Below, one piece after another: positions 32,940-46,633 of a DNA stretch of 64,000 nucleotides. This DNA comes from Lingula anatina (Eukaryota > Brachiopoda > Lingulata > Lingulida > Lingulidae). The notes below the pieces were generated by a model. It saw nothing but the letters and a program-made list of their open reading frames with translations. It was not told the origin of the DNA and made no database searches. Where the stretch lies: assembly GCF_001039355.2 (NCBI RefSeq), contig NW_019773936.1, forward strand, positions 494,643 through 558,642, in the 5' to 3' direction. The translations under genes were made by a program, and so were the position numbers. Position 1 is the stretch's first letter. Every line of letters begins with the position of its first letter.

Positions 32940-35900
32940 TTAACGAATTGCTATGAGTCCAGACTCCAGTAGTTTCTGTATTTTGCTGGCAACTTCAGGA
33001 TTCTTCAAATGCCTGAAAGAAAAATGTTAAATAGTACAATATTGTTCATGGTGAAATTGTAGAAGTGATTCCCAAAGCATGTTAACTAATAGTTAGTTTA
33101 ATATCTTTTGGATGAGTTTTGTTTGGGTCAAATATAGCTATTTGTTTAATAAGACTAACCAACTAAAACAATTTATATCAAAGTGCAAGACTAGACATAT
33201 ACATTTTTGTATACATACTCTTGAAGTGCTTTGGGGTCTTTCTGCATCTGCTGCAGTATAAGCTGCATGGCTGGGTCCCCTAGAATGGCCTGGATCTCTG
33301 GATCTGCCATTGCTCGCTTACGAACAGACTCGGGATCGTCATCACACATGACACACCTGCGGTAACCATCAATTGCTTCCTGTAAAACAATTAAACATAA
33401 TATGTTAAAGCAAACTGTAAAAAAAAATGTCTAAAAATCCTTTGATTCAAAAACAGTCTGAAAATTGGCATGGTTTGGTGTGTTAGTTATACTGTGATTA
33501 TGGTGCATCAGTGGCAGGCTTGGCATTACTAAACAACATGTTCAGTATGCAAAATATAGCTGTATTAGATTCTATGGTTCTCTATGTGACTACCTGTCAC
33601 TTAGCTTTGAAATAAATTATTTTGGTCTCTGTATAATTGCAAAGTTAAACTCCTTAAATAAAGCACTTTTTCTATGTTTTGGCACTTGCATAAATGTCAC
33701 AGTGTGTTAAATGTGACATTATGCAAGCTGCGACAGACTAACCTGACAAGTGTGATCAAGCTCCATTGCCTTCTGGTAGACCTCCGCTGCTTTCCGTGTG
33801 TCCTTCATGGCCAATAGGCAGGCTCCTTTCCTGAGGTAACCTTTAACTAAAATGCACCAAATACAGCTTTAAAACTCCAGGAAAGGGCATTAATTCACAT
33901 TACTGTGATCACCATTCTCCAAATTTTCAGCTGAATATAAAATCATTCACTTCATTGTTATCTGTCACCCAAGACAGCAATTAGCTATATAGAGACATTA
34001 CAATAACTGCACAATGTGCAGACAAGCACGTGCTTTGAAAGAAATGACTGTAACATTGGGAAATGCTAGTCTTTTCATCCACCTAAGATATCCACTATAA
34101 ACTTTATTTTATCAAAAACTGTATTTTTTTCCTTTCCCAGTTCCTCAAGTCTAGCAAATCATGCATAATATTAAGCATTCACAAAACATACACAAGTAAA
34201 GGTAGACAGGTGCCACACCACTGAGCATACATATAGTCAAGTGGCCATTCAAACTGAAATGATTTATGCAACAATAACCATATAAATGCTACTATTGAAT
34301 ATGTGACATTAGCTGACCACTTACTAAATTTTGGGTCTAGTTTGATGCACTGTTCACAGTCACTAAGAGCTAGGGAAAATTCCATCAGTTTTGTGTAGCA
34401 GGCAGCTCGGTTGCTGTAGATCTTAGCATCTTCTGGATTCCTCTTGATGGCTTCCGCATAATGTTTTAAGGCTGTAGGGTAGTCACCTGGAATTTGTATT
34501 GAATGTATATATTAATTACATGTCGTAAATCAATTTACCTTTTTCTTTGGAAAGCAGTTCAAATCACACATTCTCACAAGGAAAAATACCAACAATGTCA
34601 AGTGATGCACACAACATATCAAAATTGCAACAATCTTGTCCACTAACAGTACCAAAAAAACTAAAACGATTGGAGCTTTCCTTGTTTCCAGAGCTAAAAT
34701 ATACCATGATCTTAATTACGAAAGCCCTGTCTAATGTGAACTGAGTTCATCTTGCCAATCTGGTTGATACTAAACATATATCAATGTATTATTCATAATT
34801 AACAATCCGTTGTTAGCTCAAAATTTCAGCTCAACCTCTCATGTTGTTAGTGTGAACCAGACTAAATTATCAGGCAAAGTTAAAGGTCACACATAACAAT
34901 TTATTAACTAATATCTAAAGTAATGTAAACTAATGTGGCATTTTGGATAGTTGAAATTCGCCAGACTAGAGCCCATACCTTCTTGGAAAGCTTTGTTGCC
35001 TTTGGTCTTCTCCTCCAAAGATAGTTCTGGATTAATGTACGCTAACTTTTCACGCTCTTTAAGTTTCTTCTCGATCTGAAATATGTTTGTATGAAAATAA
35101 ACACAAACCACACCTACGGAATCTTCTTTCTATTTTGCCAAAGGTTAACAACATTTATTACTATAACTAGCCTTGCTTCAAATTAATAAGCACTTTAAAA
35201 CACTAAACCATTATTAAACGCTTTGCACAGAAATGCCCTTTTTCTGTCTACCTAGTCCATCTACTTAATCAAACTGGTAAAAAAAAAAAAAACCCGATTT
35301 TAATGAAACATACTCACCTCCTTTGCTTTCGATGTCACTTCTGGTGTTCTGTGCTCTGAGAGGGCCTTGTTGTAATAGGTGAGTGCATTCTCTAGATCTT
35401 CTTGCTTATTGTACGCATTACCCATTCTCGCATATGCCCTGGAATGTGAAGTTAGTGGGTGGTGAAAATGGAGTGCACCATAAATACACTTTCTACTGTG
35501 ATACTTAAAAGAATACATAACCAAAGTGTACAATAAAGTAGTTGTGCAATAATTTTATTATTAAAACTGTGCTTATAATCAACAAGATCAATAAGGAAAA
35601 GAAAATATTTTGTAAGCAAGATGCCTAATTTATGTCATGCTAGACAAGTGATTATGGCCTAGGTAGTCTGACTAAATCTTGACTAAGGCACATACGAGAT
35701 TAAGAAGCAGATGGATGAAAAAGGGTAAAAATATACAAGAACTTAGTACTTACTTTGCAAGAAGTTTGAAATCTGCCCTGTTTTCTCTGCCCACTTCTAT
35801 TGCTTTTTCGCATGTTTCTATACACGACTTTAAGTCAGATTGTTCAAAGTATACAGCTGAAACAAAGTAAAAATGTTTTAAAAACTCTCAATCCACATTG

Positions 35901-38900
35901 CTGCCCAAATTCGATTTCTGAAGTAGAAATTTTGATATAGATCTAAGTTTAGGGTAACAGCTTTCTGAAACCTAAGAGAAAGAATAACACAGTTGCAGTC
36001 ACCACTGCAGTTTCCACTGCCTCAGTAGCTTACAAAGTCATGCCACCTTTCATAACACTTCTCATTGATTTTTTAAATCTAATTAGGAACACCAGTTGTC
36101 CAAACAATAGGCCTTTCACAAGCTCTTACCTGCTTTATTTGTAAGAAATGTAATATTGGTAGGGTCCAACCTAATGGCTTCATCATAATGTTTAATAGCA
36201 GTTTCAAAGTCCTTCTTTTTGTATGCTGCATTTCCTTTCTCCTTTTCTTCAAGAGCCTGAAAGATTTAGTTAGAAAACATTTAGAAAGCAACCTCCCTAG
36301 ATAATCTTACACTAGATAATCTTACATTTTTACTACTATCATGGCTACATTTTGAATCTCTGAAAGGAAATTATCGTTTATTGTAAACATCCCAAATTGT
36401 GCAAATTAAAAAATTGTGTGTCTTCCACCAAGTCAAATCAATTTTAAGCCCTTGACCTTTCAACCAGTCATCTCAACCAAAATATACCAATCACTAAAAT
36501 AAAGCAAACCATTCAACTCAAAACTTCCACATTGTTATGCCACATGGTAACTATACTGTCTGCTCATTTCACTCAGCTCACCAAAAAGAACTCTGATACC
36601 TTATATGGTCACACTATGAGAAGTCAACTTGTATTTTTCCTCCAATTCAAAAACCTCACTCCATTATATTGATACCAAAAACACAAGAGTATTTTCCAGT
36701 TAATAATGTTCAACATTTTCCCCAACCAGTCAGTAGATATTTTTTAACATGACAACCATAACACATAATTGCTAGGAAATTGTATTTCCAAATCCAGTTA
36801 CACTGTGCACACCCAACTACCACACTTAACACACTGGGTGTGTCAATCAGCACCTTCTTCTGGTCATCAGTCAATTCAACAGTCTCTTTGGATTTTGCGT
36901 TTGCTGCATTTTTCTGTTGAAATGCAGCTTCTTTCTCAGCCTCCTTTCTCTTCTCTCTCATCTCGTTCACGGTGTCTTTCACATCTTGTTTGTGGAGTTC
37001 TTCCTCTCCCTGGAAATCCAGGTCCATTCCCAAGAGAACTCCCAGGGCAGTCATGATACGAGGGTCATTGTGATATTTCCTAGAATCCATGACATTTTTT
37101 TTTTCATCAGAGATATGTCAACAATTTATCTTTTTTTCATGTGCACTTTATTTAGGAAAATTGGTTAAAATTAAGACATGAATCGTGACAATACTTTCTT
37201 AAACACTGTGCCAATGAACTTGATGAATTCCCCATCCACTGATATTTTTTTGGATGCCAAAATTGCATGAGTTTTTTTTTTTTTTTTTTTTTGCCATCTT
37301 CAGTAAAATAAAGAACACAAATACAACGGTTCCAATATAATCATCTTACCCTAATGCCCCTGGATTCTGCTGTAGGTCTTTCATAGCATTGACAAAGTCT
37401 GTGTCTTTCATCAATTCCCTTGTTCTAGGTTCAGCAATCAATTTTTGGAAAAGGTTTGGGTCAGCAAATGGATTCATGACTGGTTCACTGCCAGCAGGAC
37501 CTACATAACATTTTCCTTCACAGTCAATATTGCAAATGTTTTTTATAAATATCCTTACAGAAAAACCTAGTTTCAGACATACAGGTTTTCACCATATGCT
37601 TAGCACTAAATAATACTCTTACTAGCAATAGAATATGCAATGCACTTGGTTATTCTAATTTTATTCTTACATGATAAATCAAAACTCCTTCAAAAATTAT
37701 CAATTTTACCTGTCAAAAAGCGTCCCTCATCTTCAACAGCTTGTTTCAGTTGTTTGTTGTCAGGGTCCAGTTTCAGGGCTTGTTCAAATGCCATCTTAGC
37801 TTCCTGATGTCTGCTCATGGAAGACAGAGCACTGCCAACCCTCGAGTACCCCTAGAAAAAAAATTAGTCTGTTTATTCATCTTTTTTTTTTTTCTTGCTT
37901 CAAGTTTCCAATAATGAGGAGAAACAGATTATTTCTGAAAATCCATTGGGCTCTTAAATTATGCACAGCTATTGTTGATTTAAGAATGTCTTCATTTTAA
38001 TGATAAACAATTTTTCATATCATATAATTACATTTTTTTCAATTAATTTGACAAAGAGAAAATGGTCTATTGAAACATTTCAAATGTAGGACAATACTGA
38101 TTTACAAATGCAGAGAAGTCTGTAAAAATCCCAATATAGATCTAGTACATCAATAAACACGACTTCACAGTACAACTTGCCTTTGACCAATCAGGCTTCA
38201 ATTCCACAACCTTTTCTGCATCAGTGAGGGCTTTCTCAAACTCCTTGGCCTTGATGTGTGCCACTGAACGGTTGCTGTATAAAGCTGGGTTCTCCTTATC
38301 CATTTCTATGGCCTGGCTGTACAATTCAATGGCATCCTTGAACTTCCCTGCCTGGAGAGCTGCATTCCCAGCATCTTTTAATTCTGTCACCTGCAATGCC
38401 ACAGGTGAAGGCCTACCCTGACTAGTACTTGATAATGATGGTGATAAATATCACTGCAACACCAGGCAATATCTACTATGCATAAGGTAGAAATTCCCTC
38501 TGATGTGTGATGTAAATATGATTGAGCAATATATACATATAACATACTCAATGCAATACAGAACTATATAATTCCATACCTTTTAATTCAAACATACAAT
38601 CATAAGCAAACCACACACTCAATGCACACCGCTAACAAGTTTTATGCACACCATTTTGAAATCTGAAACTGTAGTTCATGCACATGATCAGTGCAGAGAT
38701 GAAAAAACACTGAAAATTCTACTGATCCTGCCATCTTAAGTAATGGAAAATAAACATCTGTCCCAACAAAAACAGATATTTACACAATCAGCACACCAAA
38801 AAGTCAATCATTTTCGCCAAGCATGCAAGGTAAGCCACTTGATAAAATGTATAATTATATCCATTCACCAAGTGAACCAGTAGATTAATTACTTAACATC

Positions 38901-41900
38901 ACACACCAACACCAGAACCTATTTATACTGATCATCTTGATGGAAGACACACAATAAAAATATTTAATGTCTAACTTGTTTCATAATGCATAATTTTTTT
39001 TCTACTTCTGCACAAATTTGACTTAAACAAATCAAGCAAGTATACACATTTTTACAAATTTGCAATAAATCATAGAGCCAAAATTTATTAAACTCATATT
39101 AAGGAAATATTGAAATGCTCAGTTAAAGTTGTAACTCAAATAAACAAAGATCATTTTAAAATTCTAGGGATATATTTGACTGTGCAGTTACANGTCACAT
39201 AAGGCAGCAATTAGCTATAGAGAGACACTACAATAACTGCACAATGTGCAGATAAGCACATGCTCTGAAAGAAATGACTGTAACCTTGGGAAATGCTAGT
39301 CTTTTCATCCACCTTATATATACCCTATTAACTTTTATCTTATTAATAACTGTATTTTTTCCTTTTCCATATCCTTAAGTCTAGCAAATCAAACATAATA
39401 TTAAGCATTCACAAAACATACATAAGTAAAAGTAGACAGGTACCACACCACTGAGCATACATATAGTCAAGTGGCCATTCAAACTGAAATGATTTATGCA
39501 ACAATAACCATATAAATGCTACTATTGAATATGTGACATTAGCTGACCACTTACTAAATTTTGGGTCTAGTTTGATGCACTGTTCACAGTCACTAAGAGC
39601 TAGGGAAAATTCCATCAGTTTTGTGTAACAGGCAGCTCGGTTGCTGTAGATCTTAGCATCTTCTGGATTCCTCTTGATGGCTTCGGCATAATGTTTTAAG
39701 GCTGTAGGATAGTCACCTGGAATTGGTATTGAATATATATATAAAGTACGTGCTGTAAATCAATCTACCTTTTTCTTTGGAAACCAGTTCAAATCACATA
39801 TTCTCACAAGGAAAAATACCAACAATGTCAAGTGATGCACACAATATATCAAAATTGCAGTAATCTTGTCCACTAATGGTACCAAAAAACTAAAATGATT
39901 GGAGCTATCCTTGTTTCCAGAGTTAAAATATACAATAATCTTCATTAGGAAAGCCGAGTCTAATGTGAACTGAGTTCAGCTTGCCAATCTGGTTGATACT
40001 AAACATATATCAATGTATTATTCCTAATTAACAATTCGTTGTTAGCTCAAAATTTCAGCTCAACCTCTCACGTTGTTAGTGTGAACCAGACTAAATCATC
40101 AGGCAAAGTTAAAAGTCACACCTAACAATTTATAACCTCATATTTAAAGTAAAGTAAAGTCATGTGGCATTCTGGATAATTGAAATTCGCCAGACTAGAG
40201 CCCACACCTTCTTGGAAAGCTTTGTTGCCTTTGGTCTTCTCCTCCAAAGATAGTTCTGGATTGATGTACGCTAACTTTTCACGCTCTTTAAGTTTCTTCT
40301 CGATCTGTAATACGATAGTAAGAAAATAAACACTGGAATCTTCTCTCTATTTTGCAAAAGGTTAACATCATTTACTATTCACACTAGCCTTTCTTTTAAA
40401 TAAATAAGCACTTTAAATCACTGAACTATTATTAAAACCTTTACACAGAAATGCCCTTCTCATGTCTACCTAGTTCACCTAATTAATCAAACAGGTAAAA
40501 AAAATGGTAAAAAATACTAGATTTTAATTAACTATACTCACCTCCTTTGCTTTCGATGTTACATCTGGTGTTCTGTGCTCTGAGAGGGCCTTGTTGTAAT
40601 AGGTGAGTGCATTTTCTAGATCTTCTTGCTTATTGTACGCATTACCCATTCTCGCATATGCCCTGGAATGTGAAGTGAGGGGGTGGTGAAAATGGAGTGC
40701 ACCATAAAAACACTTTCTACTGGGATACTTAAAAGAATACATAACCAAAGTTCACAAAAAAAGTAGTTGTGCAATAATTTTATTATTAAAACTGTGCTTA
40801 TAAACAACAAGGTCAATTGGGAAAAGAAAACATTATGTAAGCCAGATGCCTAATTTATGTCATGCTAGACAAGTGATAATGGCCTTGGCAGTCTGCCCAA
40901 ATCTTAACTCAAGCACATAAGAGATTAAGAAGCAGATGGATGAAAAAGGGTAAAAATATACAAGAACTTAGTACTTACTTTGCAAGAAGTTTGAAATCTG
41001 CCCTGTTTTCTCTGCCCACTTCTATTGCTTTTTCGCACGTTTCTATACACGACTTTAAGTCAGATTGTTCAAAGTATACAGCTGAAACAAAGTAATAATT
41101 TTTTTAAAAACTCTCAATCCACATTGCTGCCCGAATTCAATTTCTGAAGAGGAAATTTGTCTCATTTTGATACAGATCTAAGTTTAGGCTAGGAAACCTA
41201 AGAGAAAGAATAACATAGTTGCCGTCATCACTGCAGTTTCCACTGCCTCAGTAGCTTACAAAGTCATGACACCTTTCATAACACTTCCCATTGATTTTTT
41301 TTATCAAATTAGAAACACCAGTTGTCCAAACAATAGGCCTTTCACAAGTACTTACCTGCTTTGTTTGTAAGAAATGTAATATTGGTAGGATCCAACCTAA
41401 TGGCTTCATCATAATGTTTAATAGCAGTTTCAAAGTCCTTCTTTTTGTATGCTGCATTTCCTTTCTCCTTTTCTTCAAGAGCCTGAAAGATTTAGTTAGA
41501 AAACATTTAGAAAGCAACCTCCCTAGATAAACTTACACTAGGCCTTTTTACTACTATCATAGCTACATTTTGAATCTCTGAAAGGAAATTATCGTTTATG
41601 GTAAACATCCCAAATTGTGCAAATTAAAAAATTGTGTGTCTTCCACCAAGTCAAATCAATTTTAAGCCATTGACCTTTCAACCAGTCATCTCAACCAAAA
41701 TATACCAATCACTAAAATAAAGCAAACCATTCAACTCAAAACTTCCACATTGTTATGCCACATGGTAACTGTACTGTCTGCTCATTTCACTCAGCTCACC
41801 AAAAAGAACTCTGATACCTTATATGGTCACACTATTACCCCATTCACACTACGCTCAGTTATCCAGATAAGTTGCGAATTAGGTCACAATTCGAATAAAT

Positions 41901-44900
41901 GCAGTAGTGTGAACGCAAGAGGATTTCTGTAATGCGAATTTTCAAAATCCTGCAAGCGAGGTGGATTTCTAAGCGCGATCCGAATAACTTACTGGAATCG
42001 ACACCTGTACAGATCTTACTGCGCATGTGTGCAGATAAGTGCGGGTATCTATGAACACTTGTTTATTACTTTAGCGATTGCACCAAACGTATTTGGAGGT
42101 CACCACTCACTACAACATGAGGAAACAAACTTATTTTGCCATCTTATGCTTCCCAAGAATGCTGGAATATCTTTTTGAGATAAATTTGTCGTCACTCTTT
42201 TTTGTTGGTATTTTGATTTTTCCTGTGCGGCGCATGCGCAAGTGTTCAAAACAGGAAGTTTAACCTGAAATTTTCAACGTGGGATTCGGTATCACTTTGC
42301 GAGTGTGAACACAATACCGAATTGGATTCCTCACGAAAAATCTGTTATAGAAATGCGCATTTTTGCAACTGTAGTGTGAATGGGGTATATGAGAAGTTAA
42401 CTTGTATTTTTCCTCCAATTCAAAAACCTCACTCCATTATGTTGATACCAAAAACACAAGAGTATTTTCCAGTTAATGACGTTCAACATTTTCCCCAACC
42501 AGTTAATAAATGTTTTCCCTAACATGTCAACCATAACACATAATTGCTAGGAAATTGTATTTCCAAATCCAGTTACACTGTGCACACCCAACTACCACAC
42601 TTAACACACTGGGTGTGTCAATTAGCACCTTCTTCTGGTCATCAGTCAATTCAACAGTCTCTTTGGATTTTGCGTTTGCTGCATTTTTCTGTTGAAATGC
42701 AGCTTCTTTCTCAGCCTCCTTTCTCTTCTCTCTCATCTCGTTCACAGTGTCTTTCACATCTTGTTTGTGGAGTTCTTCCTCTCCCTGGAAATCCAGGTCC
42801 ATTCCCAAGAGAACTCCCAGGGCAGTCATGATACGAGGGTCATTGTGGTATTTCCTAGAAACCATGACATTTTTTTTCATCAGAGATATGTCGACAATTT
42901 GTCTTTTTTTCATGTGCACTTTATTTAGGAAAATTGGTTAAAATGTAGGGTTTTTGCCCTCTCCAGTAGATTAAAGAACACAAATACAACCAATATAATC
43001 ATCTTACCCTAATGCTCCTGGATTCTGCTGTAGGTCTTTCATAGCATTGACAAAGTCTGTGTCTTTCATCAATTCCCTTGTTCTCGGTTCAGCAATCAAT
43101 TTTTGGAAAAGGTTTGGGTCAGCAAATGGATTCATGACTGGTTCACTGCCAGCAGGACCTACATAACATTTTCCTTCACAGTCAATATTGCAAATGTTTT
43201 TATAAATATCCTTACAGAAAAACCTAGTTTCAGACATACAGGTTTTCACCATATGATTAGCACTAAATAATACTCTTATTAGCAATAGAATATGGAATGC
43301 ACTTGGTTATTTTAATTCTATTCTTATATGATAAATCAAAACTCCTTCAAAAATTATCAATTTTACCCGTCAGAAAGCGTCCCTCATCTTCAACAGCTTG
43401 TTTCAGTTGTTTGTTGTCAGGGTCCAGTTTCAGGGCCTGTTCAAATGCCATCTTAGCTTCCTGATGTCTGCTCATGGAAGACAGAGCACTGCCAACCCTC
43501 GAGTACCCCTGGAAAAAAAATAAGTCTGTTTATTCATCTTTTTTTTCTTTTCTTTTTTTTCTTGCTTCAAGTTTCCAATAATGAGGAGAAACAGATTATT
43601 TCTGAATCCATTAGGCTCTTAAATTATGCACAGCTATTGTTTATTTAAGAATGTCTTCATTTTAATGATAAACAATTTTTCATATCATATAATTACATTT
43701 TTTTCAATTAATTTGACAAAGAGAAAATGGTCTATTGAAACATTTCAAATGTAGGACAATACTGATTTACAAATGCAGTGCAGTCTGTAAAAATGCCATT
43801 ATAAATCTAGTACATCAATAAACATGATTTTACAGTGCAACTTGCCTTTGACCAATCAGGCTTCAATTCCACAACCTTTTCTGCATCAGTAAGGGCTTTC
43901 TCAAACTCCTTGGCCTTGATGTGTGCCACTGAACGGTTGCTGTATAAAGCTGGGTTCTCCTTATCCATTTCTATGGCCTGGCTGTACAATTCAATGGCAT
44001 CCTTGAACTTCCCTGCCTGGAGAGCTGCATTCCCAGCATCTTTTAATTCTGTCACCTGCAATGCCACAGGTGAAGGCCTACCCTGACTAGTACTTGATAA
44101 TGATGGTGATAAATATCACTGCAACACCAGGCAATGTCTACTATGCATAAGGTAGAAATTCCCTCTGATGTGTGATGTAAATGTGATTGAGCAATATATA
44201 CATATAACATACTCATATAATTCCATACCTTTTAATTCAAACATACAATCATAAGCAAACCACACACTCAATGCACACTGCTAACAAGTTTTATGCACAC
44301 CATTTTGAAATCTGAAACTGTAGTTCATGCATATGATCAGTGCAGAGATGGAAAAACACTGAAGATCCTGCTGATCGATCCTGCCATCTTAAGTAATGGA
44401 AAATAAACATCTGTCCCAACAAAAACAGATATTTACACAATCAGCACACCAAAAAGTCAATCATTTTCTCCAAGCATGCAAGGTAAGCCACTTGATAAAA
44501 TGTATAATTATATCCATTCACCAAGTGAACCAGTAGATTAATTACTTAACAACACACACCAACACCAGAACCTATTTATATTGATCATCTTGATGGAAGA
44601 CACACAATAAAAATATTAAATGTCTAACCTGTTTCATAATGCATAATTTTTTTTTCTTTTTTTCTGCACAAATTTCACTTAAGCAAATCAAGCAAGTATA
44701 CACATTTCTACAAATTTGCAATAAATCATAAAGCCAAAATTTATTAAAATCCTATTCAGGAAATATTGAAATGCTCAGTTAAAGTTGTAACTCAAATAAA
44801 CAAAGATCATTTTAAAATTCTAGGGATATATTTGATTGTGCAGTTACATGTCGCACCGGTAGTTGTAAAAATGTTGTATTCAATTGGTAAAAAATAATCA

Positions 44901-45185
44901 ATTCAAGCACGTTTCCTAAAAAGGAAATACCCTTACTGAAACAAAAGTGAAAGTTCACTTCTGTGTAAGACTATGATTAACGTTTTAAGAGAACGGGTCG
45001 AGCTTGATAAGGAAGTATGTTAGCTGAGCAAGCCATGACCGTGTGAAGTAAAAAATATTAAAATTAAAACTCAAACGAGAAGTAGTCTCGATTATTTTAG
45101 ATGGTGATAATAAATTCACCAAAAAGCTATTTTTCATATATCCTTATTAATTCTGATGATAACATACCTTCGCTGGATCCGTCAT
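32940..45185 (-). CDS. STIP1: Stress-induced phosphoprotein 1 (HOP co-chaperone)
   Basis: HOP bridges Hsp70 and Hsp90 through TPR domains. Exons: 1 at 45168-45185; 2-10 twice; 11-13 at 33743-33846, 33219-33379 and 32940-33012. Copy A of 2-10: 38181-38390, 37710-37851, 37350-37500, 36854-37079, 36130-36256, 35754-35856, 35318-35438, 34979-35075, 34325-34486. Copy B: 43846-44055, 43367-43508, 43008-43158, 42629-42854, 41356-41482, 40979-41081, 40542-40662, 40208-40304, 39555-39716. With either single copy the CDS is 1695 nt, 564 aa (human 543). TPR1 is about residues 7-123, DP1 123-210, TPR2A 250-366, TPR2B 385-487, DP2 500-564, ending LIAIR. Clamp-type residues appear as GNAAL, YSNRS and KGYSR. 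Both exon 2 copies use a GC donor (AAAG|GCAAGT). Reading through both copies would join exon 10 (phase 1) to exon 2 (phase 0) and break frame, so one gene is expected. Confidence 0.97.
33972..39192. repeat. Tandem copy A of a 5.2 kb STIP1 segment
   Basis: Repeated at 39194-44848 with near identity through exons and introns. The unit holds STIP1 exons 2-10. The copies meet at the single N at 39193. Copy A is continuous with exons 11-13. Confidence 0.9.
39194..44848. repeat. Tandem copy B of the STIP1 segment
   Basis: Partner of 33972-39192, continuous with exon 1 and the promoter. Longer by a 552 bp inserted element (41836-42387), with small indels elsewhere, for example a poly-T difference near copy A position 37271. 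Confidence 0.9.
41836..42387. mobile_element. MITE inserted in STIP1 intron of copy B only
   Basis: Perfect 17 bp terminal inverted repeats: TACCCCATTCACACTAC at the left and its reverse complement at the right. The flanking TAT (41833-41835 and 42388-42390) is single in the empty site of copy A at 36616-36618 (CACACTATGAG), so TAT is the target duplication. The element has no transposase. It includes GCGCATGCGC (about 42231-42240), an NRF1-type palindrome. It lies in the intron between exons 5 and 6. Confidence 0.9.
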
Positions 45186-45605
45186 TTTGTTGCCTTTTTG
45201 TAATGATTATAGTATAGTGAGTGATCGTTTTTGTCTAGAATTTTCGGTCTGAAGAAGAAGGGAGAAGCACATGCGAGGCAAGGTCACTCAAGAAAAGCCC
45301 TACGTTTAAGGTTACAATTTGCCATCATACCATTTCGTTCTATACTTTTACTTTAATATGATATAAAAGCTTGTGAAAATATATTCTTTGGGGGTTCTTT
45401 TGGGTTTCTATCCCTTTTCACAGGTCGTTTCTTTCATTTGGTGCATTTTCTTGAAATAACGCATGCCGTATCGGTTGCTAGCTGCAACCCGGCATTTTTC
45501 GCCTCGTGTCTGTGGCAGTAAGCTTTTTAGGTTGGGTAGCTGCAATATATCTTACTTAACTGCAGGGGGCATACTTCTTTAACAGTTTGCTTGGGCGCCT
45601 TACTC
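45186..45605. promoter_or_regulatory. Bidirectional promoter of STIP1 and RTRAF
   Basis: 420 bp between the two start codons. GAATTTTC at 45238-45245 and TTCTTGAA at 45448-45455 fit the two-unit heat-shock-element patterns GAAnnTTC and TTCnnGAA, and further GAA units follow the first at about 45251. Heat-shock control is expected for STIP1. No TATA box is evident. Two 6-of-8 fixed matches can occur by chance in a region this size. Confidence 0.4.
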
Positions 45606-46560
45606 ATGTTTAGGAGAAAACTACAAGCATTAGATTATCCAAATCCAAATAATTTTACCACTGACGGTAAGACTTTCAACGGACAAACATCTTGCAATGT
45701 TTTTGTTATAAACAAATTTAATGGTGTAAAATTGTTTTATATTATTTCAATTTACATTTTTCATTACGTATAAAAATAAAAGTTTCTATGCTAAAAAGAC
45801 ATTTTGTACTTCTTCCAGTCTTAGACAAGAAAAAAGCACTTACTTGAAGTACCAGTGTTCATCACTGGCAGTGTTGAAATGGAATGTTTTTCTCTTTTTT
45901 TTGGCATATAATGAGTCTTGTACAAGTTAATTATTTAATAGAAATTAATTAAATTTTAATTGTTTTATATATTTTTGAAGTAAATCATCACATAATATTT
46001 ATGCTCCATAGATGAAAGCAAGTTTCGTTTGTTTGTGGTTTGGCTGGAGGACCAGAAAATCCGACACTACAAAATAGAAGAACGTGCAAAGCTTAGGATG
46101 ACCGAGGCTCCTGAATGGGACTCAGCATTTAACGAGGTATGATTATATTTACATCAATTGAGCATCATGGACACACTTAAAATTATATCTCCATATTATA
46201 ACTTTGACAATAATTGGTCATCTGGACTAGTAGTTCTCAGAAGTTAGTTGTTCTCATGCTTACTATGCATTTGTCAAGTCATGTGCATTGTTCATTTTTG
46301 CTCTTGCTAGCAAGTCTAAATTATACTAGCCCAAGTTTTGAATTCTGCTGTATTAGTTAAGTAAAAAAAAAGTTCAATGGCATTGTTTTGTCTTAAATTG
46401 CAGAGTGACTAGATATTAATTTTCAGGTCCATATTTCTATTTCAGTATCTTCAAGATCTAGGGTTCCCTATCAAATCTCATGATAGGAATGCAGTGACAG
46501 AATGGTTGCTTGGCTATGCTGTACGGCTAGTATATGGAGATAATGGTATAATAATATAAA

Positions 46561-46633
<73 letters not shown>

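Noticed and set aside
36769-37056. Plus-strand ORFs opposite STIP1 exon 5 (also 42544-42928)
   Set aside because: Mirror frames of a charged, coiled-coil coding exon; the sense strand is clearly STIP1.
33972-44848. True functional internal duplication giving a doubled HOP protein
   Set aside because: Joining the two units breaks reading phase, intron identity is too high and an N marks the join.
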